In this document: positions 31,547 to 43,657 of the stretch, piece after piece
Numbering within the stretch: position 1 is the first letter of the stretch
How the letters are laid out: the number at the start of each line of letters is the position of its first letter
NCBI RefSeq assembly: GCF_029227915.1
Contig: NC_079888.1
Location: 15,671,001 to 15,731,000 of the forward strand
Source: Hydractinia symbiolongicarpus
Taxonomy: Eukaryota; Cnidaria; Hydrozoa; Anthoathecata; Hydractiniidae
Direction of reading: 5' to 3'
DNA length: 60,000 nucleotides
Translations under genes and position numbers: made by a program
The notes under the pieces: model-generated
Told to the model about the DNA's origin: nothing
Seen by the model: only the letters and a program-made list of their open reading frames with translations
Database searches by the model: none

Positions 31547-32149
31547 TTATACCTTTTAAAACTTCTTATTTATATTCTATTATTTATATGAATAACCAAT
31601 TTTACAAGAATAATATAATATGACATGCACGCTTTTTTATACAACAAGGATTTAAAAAACATTAATTTCGGAAGCTTTCTTAAGATATATGTTACTTTCA
31701 TACAATGACTAACGCGATTAACAGAAAACTAAAATATAGAGTTCCCTTAGTAGATGCTCAATGAGCAACAGGTAAGCAACATTCAAGCCAGCAAAATAGA
31801 AAAACATAGGTTGTATTGAGTGAAACTGTTGTGTTGTTTTTAAGAAAGTGTGAGTAACGCGAAATACACAAGATAATCCTACAAAATTAAAATTATAGAA
31901 CATGAACTACAGTTAGTATAAGAATAAACTTTATCGGTCTAAAACTTTAAGAACGTGTGTAACGTGTACTTGAAGGGGAAGGAATAGTATATCTAAAACT
32001 AAGCATTCATTTAAAGTATTTTTTTCCTAAATATTGCTAAAAACTCGACATAAATTTTGAAACTAGCTTACCCTTCCGGGGGAGGGGGCATTCTTTTTTT
32101 TTGCTCGGCTGTATGGCTATGATACATCCCGAGTTCTAATATTTATTTA

Positions 32150-32894
32150 CTAGTCGATAAGGCTCGTGGAAAAATCCACTTAGGCAAAAGAATAATAAAA
32201 AAATAGGTTGTTTTTGATTTTTTGCTGTCATCAATCAGCAAGTGCATGAACAAAAAAAAAGTTCGCGAAATTTGTCTATCCGTTTCCTGTAATTTGCAGA
32301 GCTTGAAACGCTGATGAGAAAAATGTGTAATGTCATGTGCTATTGACCACCGGTTAAGAAGATATAAAGGTTTTAAAAATTATGCTGACACCAGCAATGG
32401 TCCGTAAAAACCTAAACCTTGTTTTTAGAAATTTGTATACCTGTTGCCTTCATCGTATAGATCTTGAAATGCTGATCAAGAAAATGTATAGGATCATGTA
32501 CTTTTGACAAACGGTTGCAGAGATATTGGGGTTTGAAGGTTTTTTGGTGACGTCATCAACCCGTCCATTCCAGAACGGATTTGGGGACCCAGGTTTGGGA
32601 TAATTACCCAAATTGGTCCTAGGTGGTCCTTGTTACCCACGCGGTTAAAAATCATTGAGGTCACCACCTCGTTTCCAAGTTATTTGGCCTCAAAATTTTA
32701 AGTGCACTGTAGTGGCTTCATTAATTTAATATAGGATATTGACGTTAAAGTAGTGTTATTGACGTCGCGCCGTAACGCCATAAAATTTAACAAATAAGAC
32801 ATGTATTTCTGGGCTACATCAAAGGAAAATGAACACATCCACTTTGCCTGTCACAGACACACAAACAGACACACTTAGCGTATTATTATATAGA
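32150..32894 (-). mobile_element. Non-autonomous Helitron, inverted (R2)
   Basis: 3' end: CTAG 32150-32153 and the hairpin GTGGAAAAATCCAC. 5' end: TCTATATAATAATACGC at 32894 on the minus strand. 745 bp, close in length and sequence to Helitron 2. Confidence 0.8.
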
Positions 32895-33100
32895 CTAGTT
32901 GATAAGGCCCGTGGAAAAATCCACTTAGGCAGAGTAACAATAGAAAAGAGAACCGTCACTTGAATTTTGATGACGTCCGCAAGGTCTCACAAACATAAAA
33001 AAAAATTTTTTGGAAATTTGTTTAGCCCGTGCCCCTATCTGTAGAGCTTCAAACACTGATGAAGAAAATGTATAGGTTATGACGTTTATAACTGCAAGAT
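32895..33100 (-). mobile_element. Helitron 3' end fragment, inverted (R3)
   Basis: CTAG 32895-32898 directly abuts the 5' end of R2, followed by the GTGGAAAAATCCAC hairpin and about 200 bp of family sequence. Similarity then fades. Confidence 0.65.
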
Positions 33101-34034
33101 ATGTAGTTTTGTTTAAAAAAAAACCTGCAATTGCTTAGAAAAACAAACAATAAGATCATTCACAACACACAAAAACGGGTCACTTATAAGCTGAATTTAT
33201 TTGTTAACAAAGGTTACTAAGAAGTTTCTCGTTTTCAGTCCAATGTCAGAGTATTAAAGGCTAAAGGTATTTAATACAAATCACTGTGGTCTTATTATTA
33301 CTAATTAGTTTAGGAAATATGCAGTGTCAGGATTTCTTTTCTTAGTATTAAGGAGGATTAAATTGCCATTATTACCCACAAAAGGTATAGAAATGACGGT
33401 AGAAATGCGGAAAACAACAATTTGAAGTTAATTAAAAAAAGCACCGCGATCTTATTATTGATACTGGCTTTCTGAGTGTCTGAGTTTTATTGCCCAAAAA
33501 AAGTATAGAAATTAATTAAAAACAAAAAAATGCTGTGCATATTAACAATCGCAAAGGAGAGGCGATGTTTTTGTGTAGAAACAAATTTATATTATTAATG
33601 AAGGTTATAATAAGAGATCAATTTGCACATTTCTTCTGCACTTGATGAATATAGTGTGTATAAAAGTAATTGTTTTAACCACCTCAAAAAACGTCGAACG
33701 ATAAGCCGAGATGAAATGAAACCATGGCGTTATCGCGAGTTTATTTTTACTTCTTCATCTAGCTAACCTTGTTAACCCTATTCAGGTTTGGGTGGGGCAA
33801 AAATGCCTTACCCTTCCGTTTTTTACTTATAACTTCTGTTTGCCTGGCCTATTTTACTTGAAATTTTTTTAGTAAAAAAAAATTAAAATTGTGCTCTCAA
33901 CAGTTGGCCAGCAACGCCGATATTTCTAAGGTCCCTTATGCAAAAATTAAACATGAAAAATTATTTTAGAATATTAAGCGCATATTTTACGATATTTGAT
34001 CAATATATTAGATTTATGTTTATTGTGGTGTGTT
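33101..34034. other. AT-rich intronic stretch without gene
   Basis: No open coding frame, splice-bounded exon or clear repeat was found. Confidence 0.4.
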
Positions 34035-34470
34035 TACATTAGAAACGAAAAATTTCGGACGGAAAAACTTTCGGATTTTGTTTTGTCCGAAAATTTTGAT
34101 TTTTCTAATTTTTTAAAAAAAGGAACAGCGCATAGAAATTATATATAGGGTAATCAGAAAATCAATAAAAACTGCAGTTTTTGAACTTATTCTGTTCATT
34201 ATTTTCACATTTAGATGTGGCTCTATTTATAAAGTTGGATCCTGAAGACCCTTTTTTAGATCTTGATTGAATATATGTTCTAGCCTTCCTTTTGTGTCAT
34301 TTCCCGTAATTATTACTTTTGAAATTTGGTTAAAATTCGTTCAAAAGACTTACCCATACATTTTTGGCTTTATAAATCTTGTCCGAAAATTTTTCCGCTG
34401 AAATAAAAAAATGTGTCCGAAAGTTTTACCGCCTAAACATTTTCCGCCGAAAATTTTAGTTCTTAATGTA
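34035..34470. mobile_element. MITE with about 30-bp terminal inverted repeats
   Basis: The left end TACATTAGAAACGAAAAATT and the right end, read inverted, TACATTAAGAACTAAAATTT match with few differences and continue into TCGG.GGAAAA. Interior has further (T)CCGAAA words. No ORF. Confidence 0.65.
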
Positions 34471-34899
34471 CGCCTTTATTAGCCCTCAGATTGCGTCATG
34501 TGGGCGTAATTTACGTCCGTATTTTGCGGTAAATCACTTTTTCATTCTTCTCCAACTTTTTCTTACTCCATAATTTGTATTGTTTCTTAGCATTCATTCA
34601 AGTTGTGATTTCACTAAATGTGGGCGTTTTGGGGGCGTATCTTTAACCATACTTTTTTTCTTAAGTTTCACACATGATAATGTCATCAACTTTTTATTCA
34701 TTCCATTAGTTTTTACTTCTTGCTTTTGAATGCAAATCATGCAAAAGAAAAGCTTGTAAAGAACCTCATCTTACATTGTAACAAGTATGCTTGATCTAAC
34801 ATTATGTTTATATAGGTTCTTGTTAATAAAGGTTTTTCACCATAATTTGTAGTTTTTATCTGTTTAGCAACCCATTCTTTGTTTAATTAACAGTTTCAG

Positions 34900-35770
34900 C
34901 ACAATATTACAAAGTATTGGTCTAAATAACATTGTAACACAAACCCTGATTTTATAAGAAGAGTGTATTTTAGTTTCAGCCTCGATGTTCTTAACTTTTT
35001 TGACAAATACTATACTCATTATTCTCAATATATTCTTAGCATGTCAATGTCCTGAATATATATAATGCCTTAATAAAATAAAGCTTGCTATAAGTTGCTA
35101 TAGCTATCGGAAAATTTTTTATTATGTTTAGAACAAACAATCGAGGTTAGCCATATTCTTAAGATATTCTTAACTGACGCTGATTATATTCTTGCAAAAA
35201 AATATGTTCAGGTTGAAGACAAAACATATTGAACTTCATATTTAAGGTAAAGTTTAGCTGGAAGTGTGCAAACGGGTTAAAAAACGTTATTCACCTAAAT
35301 TCATTTCTCTACCGGATAATCTAAAGAACACACCTGCTTTACTTTCGCTTTCTCAGTAGGCCGCTAGCCAACGTTCTTTGGATAAAAGTCCAATAAGTTT
35401 TTTACTTCGATTACTAAACTTCGCTTCATCCCAAAGAAAACAAATTGAAAATGTATAGCTAGCTACAATTGTCTGACACATTTCCAATCAGTTCTCTTTT
35501 TGACGTTATATCATCGTACGTTTTTCTTCTTTATAATAAATATTTCTGACAACAACAAACTTTTTATTTTCGCTCGACAACAAAAGCCGCTCTACAACAA
35601 CAGTTTTGTTTTCTACATTTTGGATTCGAATTTATCATTCGAATTCGATAGTTTTTTTGAAAAAGAAAGCAACCTCGGTCCCAGAACACAAAAAATGACA
35701 GGAGAAACAAATAAGCTTTAATCTTACCTCATGATAAGTGAGAACTTTGTTTGAAATAACTTAAAACTCA
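34900..35770 (-). repeat. Inverted copy of Helitron 4 interior
   Basis: On the minus strand this follows 19,690-20,640 closely, for example the shared CAGTTAAGAATATCTTAAG. The similarity ends about 100 bp before the MS4A-like exon. Confidence 0.7.
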
Positions 35771-35878
35771 ATTCTTAAAACTCAATAAAATTTCTCAGCG
35801 TAAAGATGTGGTATCAATGATGAAACATTAATAATTATTTTTGGCTATTTCTACAGTAACAACGGTATTACCTTTTAG

Positions 35879-36137
35879 GTGTGATCCAAACCATCATAGG
35901 CATTCTCGTCCTGTTATGTGGTGTAAGTGGAACTAAACACATTGTCGTACATGATCAGTTGAGCGACACAAGTGCAGTTGTAGCAGGTGGCTTGCGAATC
36001 TTATTAACTGGTTTCTTTGGCATCATGTTTGCTGAACACACAAAAATGAATGATTTAAAGAAAAACCATTTTGAGTTTTGCTTTGTTTCGGCTGTCTTTG
36101 CACTACTTAGTTGTATTTTTTTTGCAGTTGGATTAAG
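35879..36137 (+). CDS. MS4A-like tetraspan gene, main transmembrane exon
   Basis: Bounded by CCTTTTAG and GTAAAG. Encodes GVIQTIIGILVLLCGVSG (TM1), a short loop, GLRILLTGFFGIMFAEHTK (TM2) and FCFVSAVFALLSCIFFAVGL (TM3). The VIQ..IG pattern at the start of TM1 and the four-TM layout resemble MS4A/CD20-like proteins, which sit in the plasma membrane. The family call is by pattern only. Phase 2 at its end matches the next exon exactly. Confidence 0.75.
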
Positions 36138-36187
36138 GTAAAGTTGTGTTTGTTTACTTTTTGTTGCAAGTAATCCAGTTTTGGCTA

Positions 36188-36815
36188 AAGCTTGGTACTC
36201 ACTATGGGCTAACGATGAGCTAACCATAATGCGCATGACGCGCTGCTAAGACCTTGGCCCATAGTGTGAACGTAAAAGTACCTGCTTAGCTCACAGCTCA
36301 ACTCTTTGTTAGCTCATCGTTAGCCGATTTTTTTAAATCAAAATTTTTGATATTTTTTTTTGGCTGCCAGTGAGATAAGGTCACTTTCAGACATAAATCG
36401 TGCTGAAAGCGATGTATTTTTGTTAAAAATAGTAGTATGTTTCGTTGTAAAAGGTCATTTTAAAACTAAAATTGCTGACAAAATTAAAAAAAATGAAGTT
36501 CGAAGAAGAAGGAGAAAAGTTGGTGTTCAGGGTGAAAGATTTTCTCTACTTTTCTGACCCAAAGTCGTTTCCTTTTTCGTAATTTTGTTAATCTCTCTCT
36601 TTCCAGGCTACGTCGTCTTAATAATAACAAGACTTTTTTTATCTTTCTTTTTCATTCTTTCTTGCATTAAGTTCGACTACAAAACAGCTAACGATCCCCG
36701 TAGTGTGAACGTGAAACGAATACATTAGGTACCCGCAGCTCAAAAATTGAAATCGGCTAACACATTAAGCGCACTATGGTGAGCTCGTCGTTAGCCCATA
36801 GTGAAAACCAAGCTT
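36188..36815. mobile_element. MITE with about 38-bp terminal inverted repeats
   Basis: Left end AAGCTTGGTACTCACTATGG and inverted right end AAGCTTGGTTTTCACTATGG, continuing GCTAACGA.GAGCT.ACC. 628 bp in the intron after the main MS4A-like exon, with related internal repeats. Short ORFs inside are not genes. Confidence 0.8.
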
Positions 36816-37109
36816 GACGGCACTCAAATTAAAATGCAAGAGTTAGATTAATATCAAATTGAAAATGACTTACTGTATAAGTAGATAATGGTGTAATTTT
36901 ACCCAATGGTAACTTCTTTGCGTAGCAGTAAAGTGTGTGGTCTGCTGACATTCACCTATATAATAAACTTGCAATACAAAATCAATCACGATATTGCTAA
37001 ATGGGAAACCCTTAAGACTGAAGAATTTCATCATATTTTATCTCCGTGCAAGATCAATTTCTCTCTATTACAAATTAAAACCCACACAAGCAAAGTTCTG
37101 GGGCGTTAA

Positions 37110-37316
37110 TTTAAGTTTTAGGTAAACTGTAATGACTTCATTAATTTAAATTAAGATATTGAAGTTAAAATAGTAATATTGACGTCGTGCCGTATCGTCA
37201 GATAATTTAACATTTGAGACATAACTTTTTCGGCTACATCAAAGGAAAATAAAGACATCCATTTTGCCTGTTACAGCCACACAGACACACAGGCACACTC
37301 TCCGTCTTATTATATA
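37110..37316 (-). mobile_element. Helitron 5' end fragment, inverted
   Basis: Family 5' sequence ending TATATAATAAGACGG at 37316 on the minus strand; the usual leading TC is missing. It abuts the CTAG of the next copy. Confidence 0.6.
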
Positions 37317-38027
37317 CTAGTCGATAAAGCCCATGGAGAAATCCACTTAGGCAGAGGTACAATGAAAATATAGGTTGTTTTAGATGTTATGCTAATTTCA
37401 CGTTCCAACAGCGCAAATTCGAAAAAGAATTGGCAAAATTTAGTTTATTCTTTGCTTGTAATGTGTAAAGGTTAAAACTGATCAAAATAACATAGAGGAT
37501 CAAATGTTTTCGACTAACGCCTAGGAAGATATAAGGGTTTAAAACTTTGCTGACGTCAGCAAGAACCCGCAAACACACATATCTAATGCCTCAATCGCAT
37601 AGATCTTGAAACATTGATGAAGAAAATGTATAGGATCATGTACTTTTGACAAACGGTTGCAGAGATATTAGGGTTTGAAGGTTTTTTGATGACGTCATCA
37701 ACCTGTTCATTCCCAAACGGATTTGGGGACCCAGGTTCGGAAAATTTACCCAAATTGAGCGCAGGTGGTCCCTAGTTACCCACGAGGTGAAAAATCATTG
37801 ATGTGACTACCTCGTTTTCAAGTTATTTGGCCTCAAAGTTTTGGGTGCACTGTAATGGCTTCATTAATTTAATATAGGATATTGACGTTAAAGTAGTGTT
37901 ATTGACGTCGCGCCGTAACGTCAGAAAATTTAACATATTAGACATGCATTTTTCGGCAACATCAAAGGAAAATGAACACATCCACTTTGCCTGTTACAGA
38001 CACACGGAACTGGCGTATTATTATAGA
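37317..38027 (-). mobile_element. Non-autonomous Helitron, inverted (R4)
   Basis: 3' CTAG at 37317-37320, hairpin region CATGGAGAAATCCAC and 5' end TCTATAATAATACGCCAG at about 38027 on the minus strand. 711 bp, with two TGACGTCA sites, in the intron of the MS4A-like gene. Confidence 0.75.
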
Positions 38028-38297
38028 GATAGCGAGATTATTCTGATAAAACCGATAATTTTTCATTCAAAATAAAGTTTGTGCCAAAACTGATATCATT
38101 AGTCAGCAAAATTTGAAATGGCTATGAAGAGGCACAGCGCCATTATGTTCCAAATCTTTTCACTTTCCCATACCTGTTTTTGTGTCAAACAAGTAAATTG
38201 GATTAATTTAGGCCAAAAGTTGTAATAGTTATCTAAGTATTAACATATTGATGTCATCGTTACGTATAAATATACTGTAGCTATTGTGTTTATTTAG

Positions 38298-38470
38298 CAA
38301 ACCCTGTGGGGAAGAGGCTTTGCAATGCACCAACTGTTGCTCACGTCAAATTGGAATTCATGTGTACGTTCTTGTGATGACACTAATGATAGCAGAACTT
38401 GTATTAACATTTGTAGCTACTATATTGTGTTATAAAGCCCTTGGTAGATGGTGGAATGCGCAAATAGAAG
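38298..38470 (+). CDS. MS4A-like gene, fourth transmembrane exon
   Basis: Acceptor TTTATTTAG, donor GTATGA. Encodes a cysteine-rich loop (CGEEALQCTNCC) and TM4 (YVLVMTLMIAELVLTFVATI). The split codon AG|C joins it in frame to the exon ending at 36137. The cysteine loop would be extracellular in the tetraspan topology. Confidence 0.75.
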
Positions 38471-38631
38471 GTATGAACTTAATATAAGTGGATGGAACCG
38501 AAAATGTCCAAAAACATGTACACGCATAAAACTTTTTACATTTTCTCTTTAGTTTTTGTCGTTTTTAAACTTAAATGACTTGTTCTTACTTTTTGTTTGG
38601 AAGATTAAAACACGATTGTTTTTTTTTTCAG

Positions 38632-38681
38632 AAGTATCGGAACACAAAATGGATCAGTTTGTGGTTAATCAAATTGCCTGA
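38632..38681 (+). CDS. MS4A-like gene, terminal exon
   Basis: Follows a long T tract and CAG. The split codon G|AA continues the frame (EVSEHKMDQFVVNQIA) to TGA 38679-38681. A short cytoplasmic tail. Confidence 0.6.
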
Positions 38682-40352
38682 TGCAGAAATGATTGCACGC
38701 TATAGTCGCCTTCTAAATTTAACCCTTTGACTACCAGTTTTTAACAAACCTTCTGATGTCCTACTCAAGTTAGTGATAGATAGATAGATAAGTATAAATG
38801 ATAACCTTCTGCAAACCGTTTTGTAATCTTTTGGAAACCGTTTGGTAACCTCTTGCAAACCTCTAATCTGTAGTCTTAGTTAAAATTAGTTACAGTCTTC
38901 AGAGCAGACGTAGTTGTTTTTTCAACAAAACTAGATTTTAAAATACATTTTATCCATATTAGTTTTATGACCTGAAATTTTATAGCTAGGAAAGTTTTTA
39001 TACATGCTAATTATATTGATCCTAAGACCGCAGTTTTTGGCCGCTTTAAAAATGCAAGCAAGTTCTATATTATTGTATTGTATTTTTTTATTTATTGTAT
39101 TTCTATATGCTTACTAATCATACAGAAAAAAAATGGTTCTTTTTTAACGCACTTGGTTCTATTATGACATCATCTGAACCTTTCTTGCATAGTACGGCTG
39201 TGCTAAATAATTGACATTTCCGGCCATCTGATAGATTTAGCAGAATAATTGGTTTGACCAGAAATTCCAATTTGTTATCCAATTTAATCGAAGTGCCACT
39301 GGCTGGATTGTATATCTTCATACATTCAGTTTGAAAATATCAAACAATATTAACAGCATATTATTTTTGAATCCTAGGCTAATAACCCTGTAGCATAACC
39401 CCATCTCTGCAGGGGATTTTTGGGCTCTGGAAAAACGAGATTAGGGTTATTTATTGTATAAAACTCATGTCACATGTAGTTTGAACTAGCTTAATTAAAT
39501 TTTTATGTGATGTGGAGCAATAACAAGACGGTTTCAGCGCGGTTAGTTTACAAAACTTATTAAGTTATCCTAAATTCATAAATATACGGCAGATGTTATA
39601 TATTCACTAAAATAAGGTTAATTATTAAAGGCTATAAAATAACGAGCTGTTGATTTTGGACTTTATCAAGTTAGTAATGGTTCGTTTATGCGCCAATAAA
39701 CGTTTTTGTTTTTTGATTGGGTGTCCCCACTCTTCAGAGGAGGATTCGAAGTACCGTATGTAGAGACGCAAAGGCCTTGTTTCTTATACCGCTTTCTGCT
39801 CGGGCAGTGAAATTGACCTATGATAGAATCAAAACAACCCAACCTGGCATTAGCAGTCGGTCTGAAGGGTCTGTTTTTGACGAAACGGTTACCTCTATAT
39901 AATTCTTTCTCGATTTGTTTGTTGGCCATGCTTAACAGATTTTGTAAGTGATCGATAACAAACCACGTGCGATGATTAGCGAGGTAAAAAAGGAAAGGGA
40001 AAAAATGTGCTGTCTTGTTGCTAGAGAAGACTAAGTCACGTGATATTATTGGTAAATATAATTGGTAGGTGAAAGGCACCTGTAATGGTGAGATTTTAAT
40101 TTGTTGTGAGCACCACAGCCCCCTCCTCGACTACACGTCTAGGTGATTTTGTGAAAGTTCAGTTAGCGCCCAAAAGTTATTATCCGGACAAAACGAAGAG
40201 GTTTACTTAGCAAAGGAAATAGTTGATCAGTAGGTGTCACCATAGCAACAAATACACGTTTGTTAATTAAGAAGTATTGTATAAATTTACCCTGTAAAAG
40301 TTGTAAACATTTGATGAAATGCTTGACAAATTCATCTTGTGTTAATCGTACA
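38682..40352. other. Stretch without a supported gene
   Basis: ORFs of 67 codons (39118-39321, minus) and 137 codons (39666-40079, minus) are open but show no motif, splice context or family resemblance. Confidence 0.4.
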
Positions 40353-40479
40353 TCTCTTTAATAATACCCGTGTTCTGTCTGTGTGTTCAAAAGAGTAACC
40401 GCGTCCCGTAACGGAAACACGAAATGTGATATAAAAAGGACGGGCGACCCCGTGGATTTTTTGACGGGCTATCGACTAG
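40353..40479 (+). mobile_element. Very short Helitron-like element, 127 bp
   Basis: Starts TCTCTTTAATAATACCCG and ends CCCGT..ACGGG hairpin, spacer and CTAG 40476-40479. Left wing of the palindromic composite. Confidence 0.6.
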
Positions 40480-41751
40480 TCTCTATTATAATAGCTGTCG
40501 TCAAAAGCGACTTGTGCTAACCACGCACGAAATACAAGCCTGCTAGCGCAGGGACGAGAAACCCGTCGGCCCCCCGCTGGCACAGAGTCGACTTCTCGCT
40601 AAAATAAAGGTAATTTATATAAATGACTAATCATAAACTGAAGCTCTTTATATTCCTTAGAAACAATTTTTACTTTCCCCTAATATCAGTCCGAAATTTG
40701 GCAAGAAGATCGGATCAACTCAGTGCTGGAGAGAGGAAAGTTTTATATACACCATGTCGCACATCTGTATAGGAGTAATACCCTTATTCTAAAAAAAACT
40801 TTATTGTAGCCTTGGTTTAAATAAAAACAAAGAAAACAGTCCGTCATTAACACTGTGCTTAGCGCTTAGCACAGTAAAACCATGTCACACATCCGTATAG
40901 GCATAATAGCCTTTTCCAAAAAACTGTATTGTTACTTCAGTTTAAATAAAAACAGGGAACAGACCGTTGTTAACAACGGGATGAGCACATATAGCAATGA
41001 GCTTTGCTAAAGTTTATATTACAGTAAAGTGGTAACGAACTACTTAATTGGATTTAGTATACAAAAGATTACTTTAAAATTTTGTTGCAGCCAACTGTAT
41101 TTGGTTACTTTTACATTTTAGCTAGAGATAGCTAACCCCAGTCACAACCCCAAGTGGAGCTAAGTAAAAATCAGATTGGCGAAGATAACACAAAAATCAA
41201 TAATGTTGACTAACATAAAAATCACATATCTACGTTGGTAGCCAAAATCTTAAAATAGATTTGTTTAAGATTTATACATAGCTAGAGAACGTGACCAGTA
41301 TGAGGCTAATAAAACTAACACAAAGCTTCAGGTGGTTAAATAGCTAGCTAACTATCACATATAGGTGAATAAAAAATGTAAGAAAATAGAAAGGATACCC
41401 GAAAAGTAGTTTTTACAAAAAGAAACTGCAATCTTGTTAAAACACAAATAGAAGTATAGCAAAGCAAAAAATAAAGCAAAAAGTTCAAAAACTTTCCTTT
41501 CTCAAGCACTAAGTTGATCCGATCTTCTTGTCAAATTTCGGACTGGTATTGGGGGAACGTAAAAATTGTTGCTAAGGAATATAACGAGCTTTAGTTTCTG
41601 ATTGGTCATTTATATAAAACACCTTTACTTTAGTGAAAACTCGTCCCTGTCCCAGCGGGGGGGCCGACAGGTTTCTTGTGCATTCTCTGCGTAGTTAACA
41701 CAAGTCACTTTTGACGCACGAACACACAGACGACGGCTATTATTATAGAGA
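40480..41751. mobile_element. Long inverted-repeat element with Helitron-like 5' ends at both sides
   Basis: Left end TCTCTATTATAATAGC and inverted right end TCTCTATAATAATAGC. The arms (about 40,480-40,740 and 41,500-41,751) pair over roughly 250 bp, including AAATTTGG..AAGA.GATC. The core has no ORF. Confidence 0.7.
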
Positions 41752-41877
41752 CTAGTCGTCAACCTGTGGAAAAATCTGCGGGGTCGGTCGTCCATTGTAT
41801 CGCATTTCGTGCTTCCGTAGCACGACATTTTTCTCGCACACAAACGGCCAGACGGAATACGGCTATTATGAAAGAGA
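41752..41877 (-). mobile_element. Very short Helitron-like element, 126 bp, inverted
   Basis: Mirror image of 40353-40479: CTAG 41752-41755, GTGGAAAAATCTGC-type hairpin remnant, and 5' end TCTCTTTCATAATAGCC at 41877 on the minus strand. Confidence 0.6.
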
Positions 41878-42275
41878 TTGAATGTGTTAGAATTCTTCAA
41901 CTATTTTATCTTTAAAATAAAATGTTGTTTATTGACATTTGTTTACAGCTAAAGGGACCGAAAAAGTAGTTCGACAAAACAAAAGTTCGAGATAACGGAG
42001 TTCGAGGTATTAAACGTAATTTTGCCTAGAAATTACAATGCCTTAAGGGAACGGAAAAATGTCGGAGACAGCGAAAGTTTGAGATAACGGGTATTCGAGA
42101 TATCGAGTGTGGACTGTAAACATAATTTTTTCGATAATGAAAGATAAAGCAACATATTGCCTTGCCGGTCGAAGAAACGGAACTGGCAAAATGATACGCA
42201 ATTAGCGTTTTTAACTCAGCACGATAAAGGTAACACTAAAACAAGATTTTCTCATTTTTTTTTACTTTTTTTACT

Positions 42276-42393
42276 TGTCCAGTTGATTTCTCCTTTTTTC
42301 TCTCAACCCGATCCAAGTGTATTAAATGCGCAAAAACATCCATACGAGTTTTCTTCTATTACATATGATGCGGTAGAAGAATCAACTTCTTAA
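42276..42393 (+). CDS. Exon-like ORF with C-terminal tail, uncertain gene
   Basis: Preceded by a strong polypyrimidine tract and TTGTCCAG. The frame LISPFFSQPDPSVLNAQ ends ITYDAVEESTS and TAA. It resembles a cytoplasmic tail and might be an alternative last exon of the MS4A-like gene, but phase 0 does not match the exon ending at 38470. Confidence 0.3.
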
Positions 42394-42599
42394 CAGTCAT
42401 TCAATTTTTAATGCTACGTTATTTTCATTTTGTTTTTATTTTTACTTGCAGCCTCAATTCAACCCAAAATAAATGTACACACTACCTGATAGTGTGGTTT
42501 TGCTTCGTTATTTCCTTGTAGGTATTTTTTTAACGTGTTTTAAGTACTTTTAGGTGTGGGCCACCCTTCTACAGGAACCATAATTATTTAGCGGATATT

Positions 42600-42690
42600 C
42601 CCAGAAACATACCTTAAGTGGATAAAATTTCGCGTGGATTAAATTTCATGGTTTTTGCAAAAAGAGGCGAAATTAAATCTACCGTCTCTG
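42600..42690. repeat. Left end of a MITE split by a Penelope-like element
   Basis: CTTAAGTGGATAAAATTTCG followed by a GGATTAAATTTC word. The inverted counterpart is at 47,195-47,290. Confidence 0.5.
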
Positions 42691-42910
42691 TTTACTTGAT
42701 AAGCACGATAAAGACAAAAAAAGATTTGAATCATTGTTTCAGCATAAAACGACTTATTGTTGAGACAAGTTCATGTTAGCTTTCGCCCTCTTCATGCGAG
42801 CATGATCACACAATCAATATTTTAACAAAATCATCACGTTATAAAATAAAAAGTAATAATAAAATTAATGACTCGTATCAAAATAGCTCAAGAGGCATAC
42901 CGACCTATTA

Positions 42911-43657
42911 TCCCTATTCGGTCCGGGGTTTTTCGAATATACTATGACCGGGGGGGGGGGGGGGGCGGATTCCGCCCCCCCTCAATAACTTTTCATAGGA
43001 TTGTTCAAATTGAATCAAACTTGGCACACTTATAGTACGTCATAAAAGGAACAAAATGGCGGCAATAAATTTTTGCTTGCATCAGCACATTTTCTGTGAC
43101 GTCATCAGAAGCTTGAAAATTGTTAAAAATGCCACTATCTGCTTAAAATATAATTACTTTTGTTCTAGAGCGAATTTTTACATTCTGTTTGAAGTTTCTG
43201 AAAGCTAAATAAAATGTTTTTAACATATCTTCCGGTTTTTACATGGATCGAATAAAAAATTGCCAAAAATTGACCAAAAATCCGTTTTTTCCCGATTTTC
43301 GGGTAAAATCCGACAAAATCGGGAAATCGGATTAGTCACGTGTCAAAATTATTCGAAATGATTCTTCTTGACAAAACAAAGTTGTGTTGCAAGTTTCAAG
43401 TTCTCAGGATAATCCTAACAGGAGTTATTATATTTTTCCCATTATAAGGATTTCATAGAGATTTTAGGGGTAGTTTCGAGTAATGGCCAATATCAAAGCC
43501 TCTGAATGGTATGGGACCTAAAAATTTAGCATGCAGGTGTCTAATAGATAAATGTTGAAACTCAGTAAGTATCATAGCCATATAAGAAAGCAATCAGGAG
43601 TTATTAAAAAATAACCGTCAGGGGGGGCGGAATCCGCCCCCCCCGGACCGAATAGGG
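42911..43657. mobile_element. MITE with TIR CCCTATTCGGTCCGG and TTA duplication
   Basis: Left end TCCCTATTCGGTCCGG and right end CCGGACCGAATAGGG, with G-rich/C-rich inner repeats. TTA flanks both sides, and the uninterrupted site is visible in the inverted copy near 46,890. The 3-bp TTA duplication fits PIF/Harbinger-type MITEs. Confidence 0.75.

Noticed and set aside
32895-37316. A single 4.4-kb Helitron that captured an exon
   Set aside because: The enclosed exon splices in phase to an exon outside, so two separate Helitron fragments are more likely.
39666-40079. 137-codon minus-strand ORF
   Set aside because: No recognisable motif, odd composition and no splice or element context.
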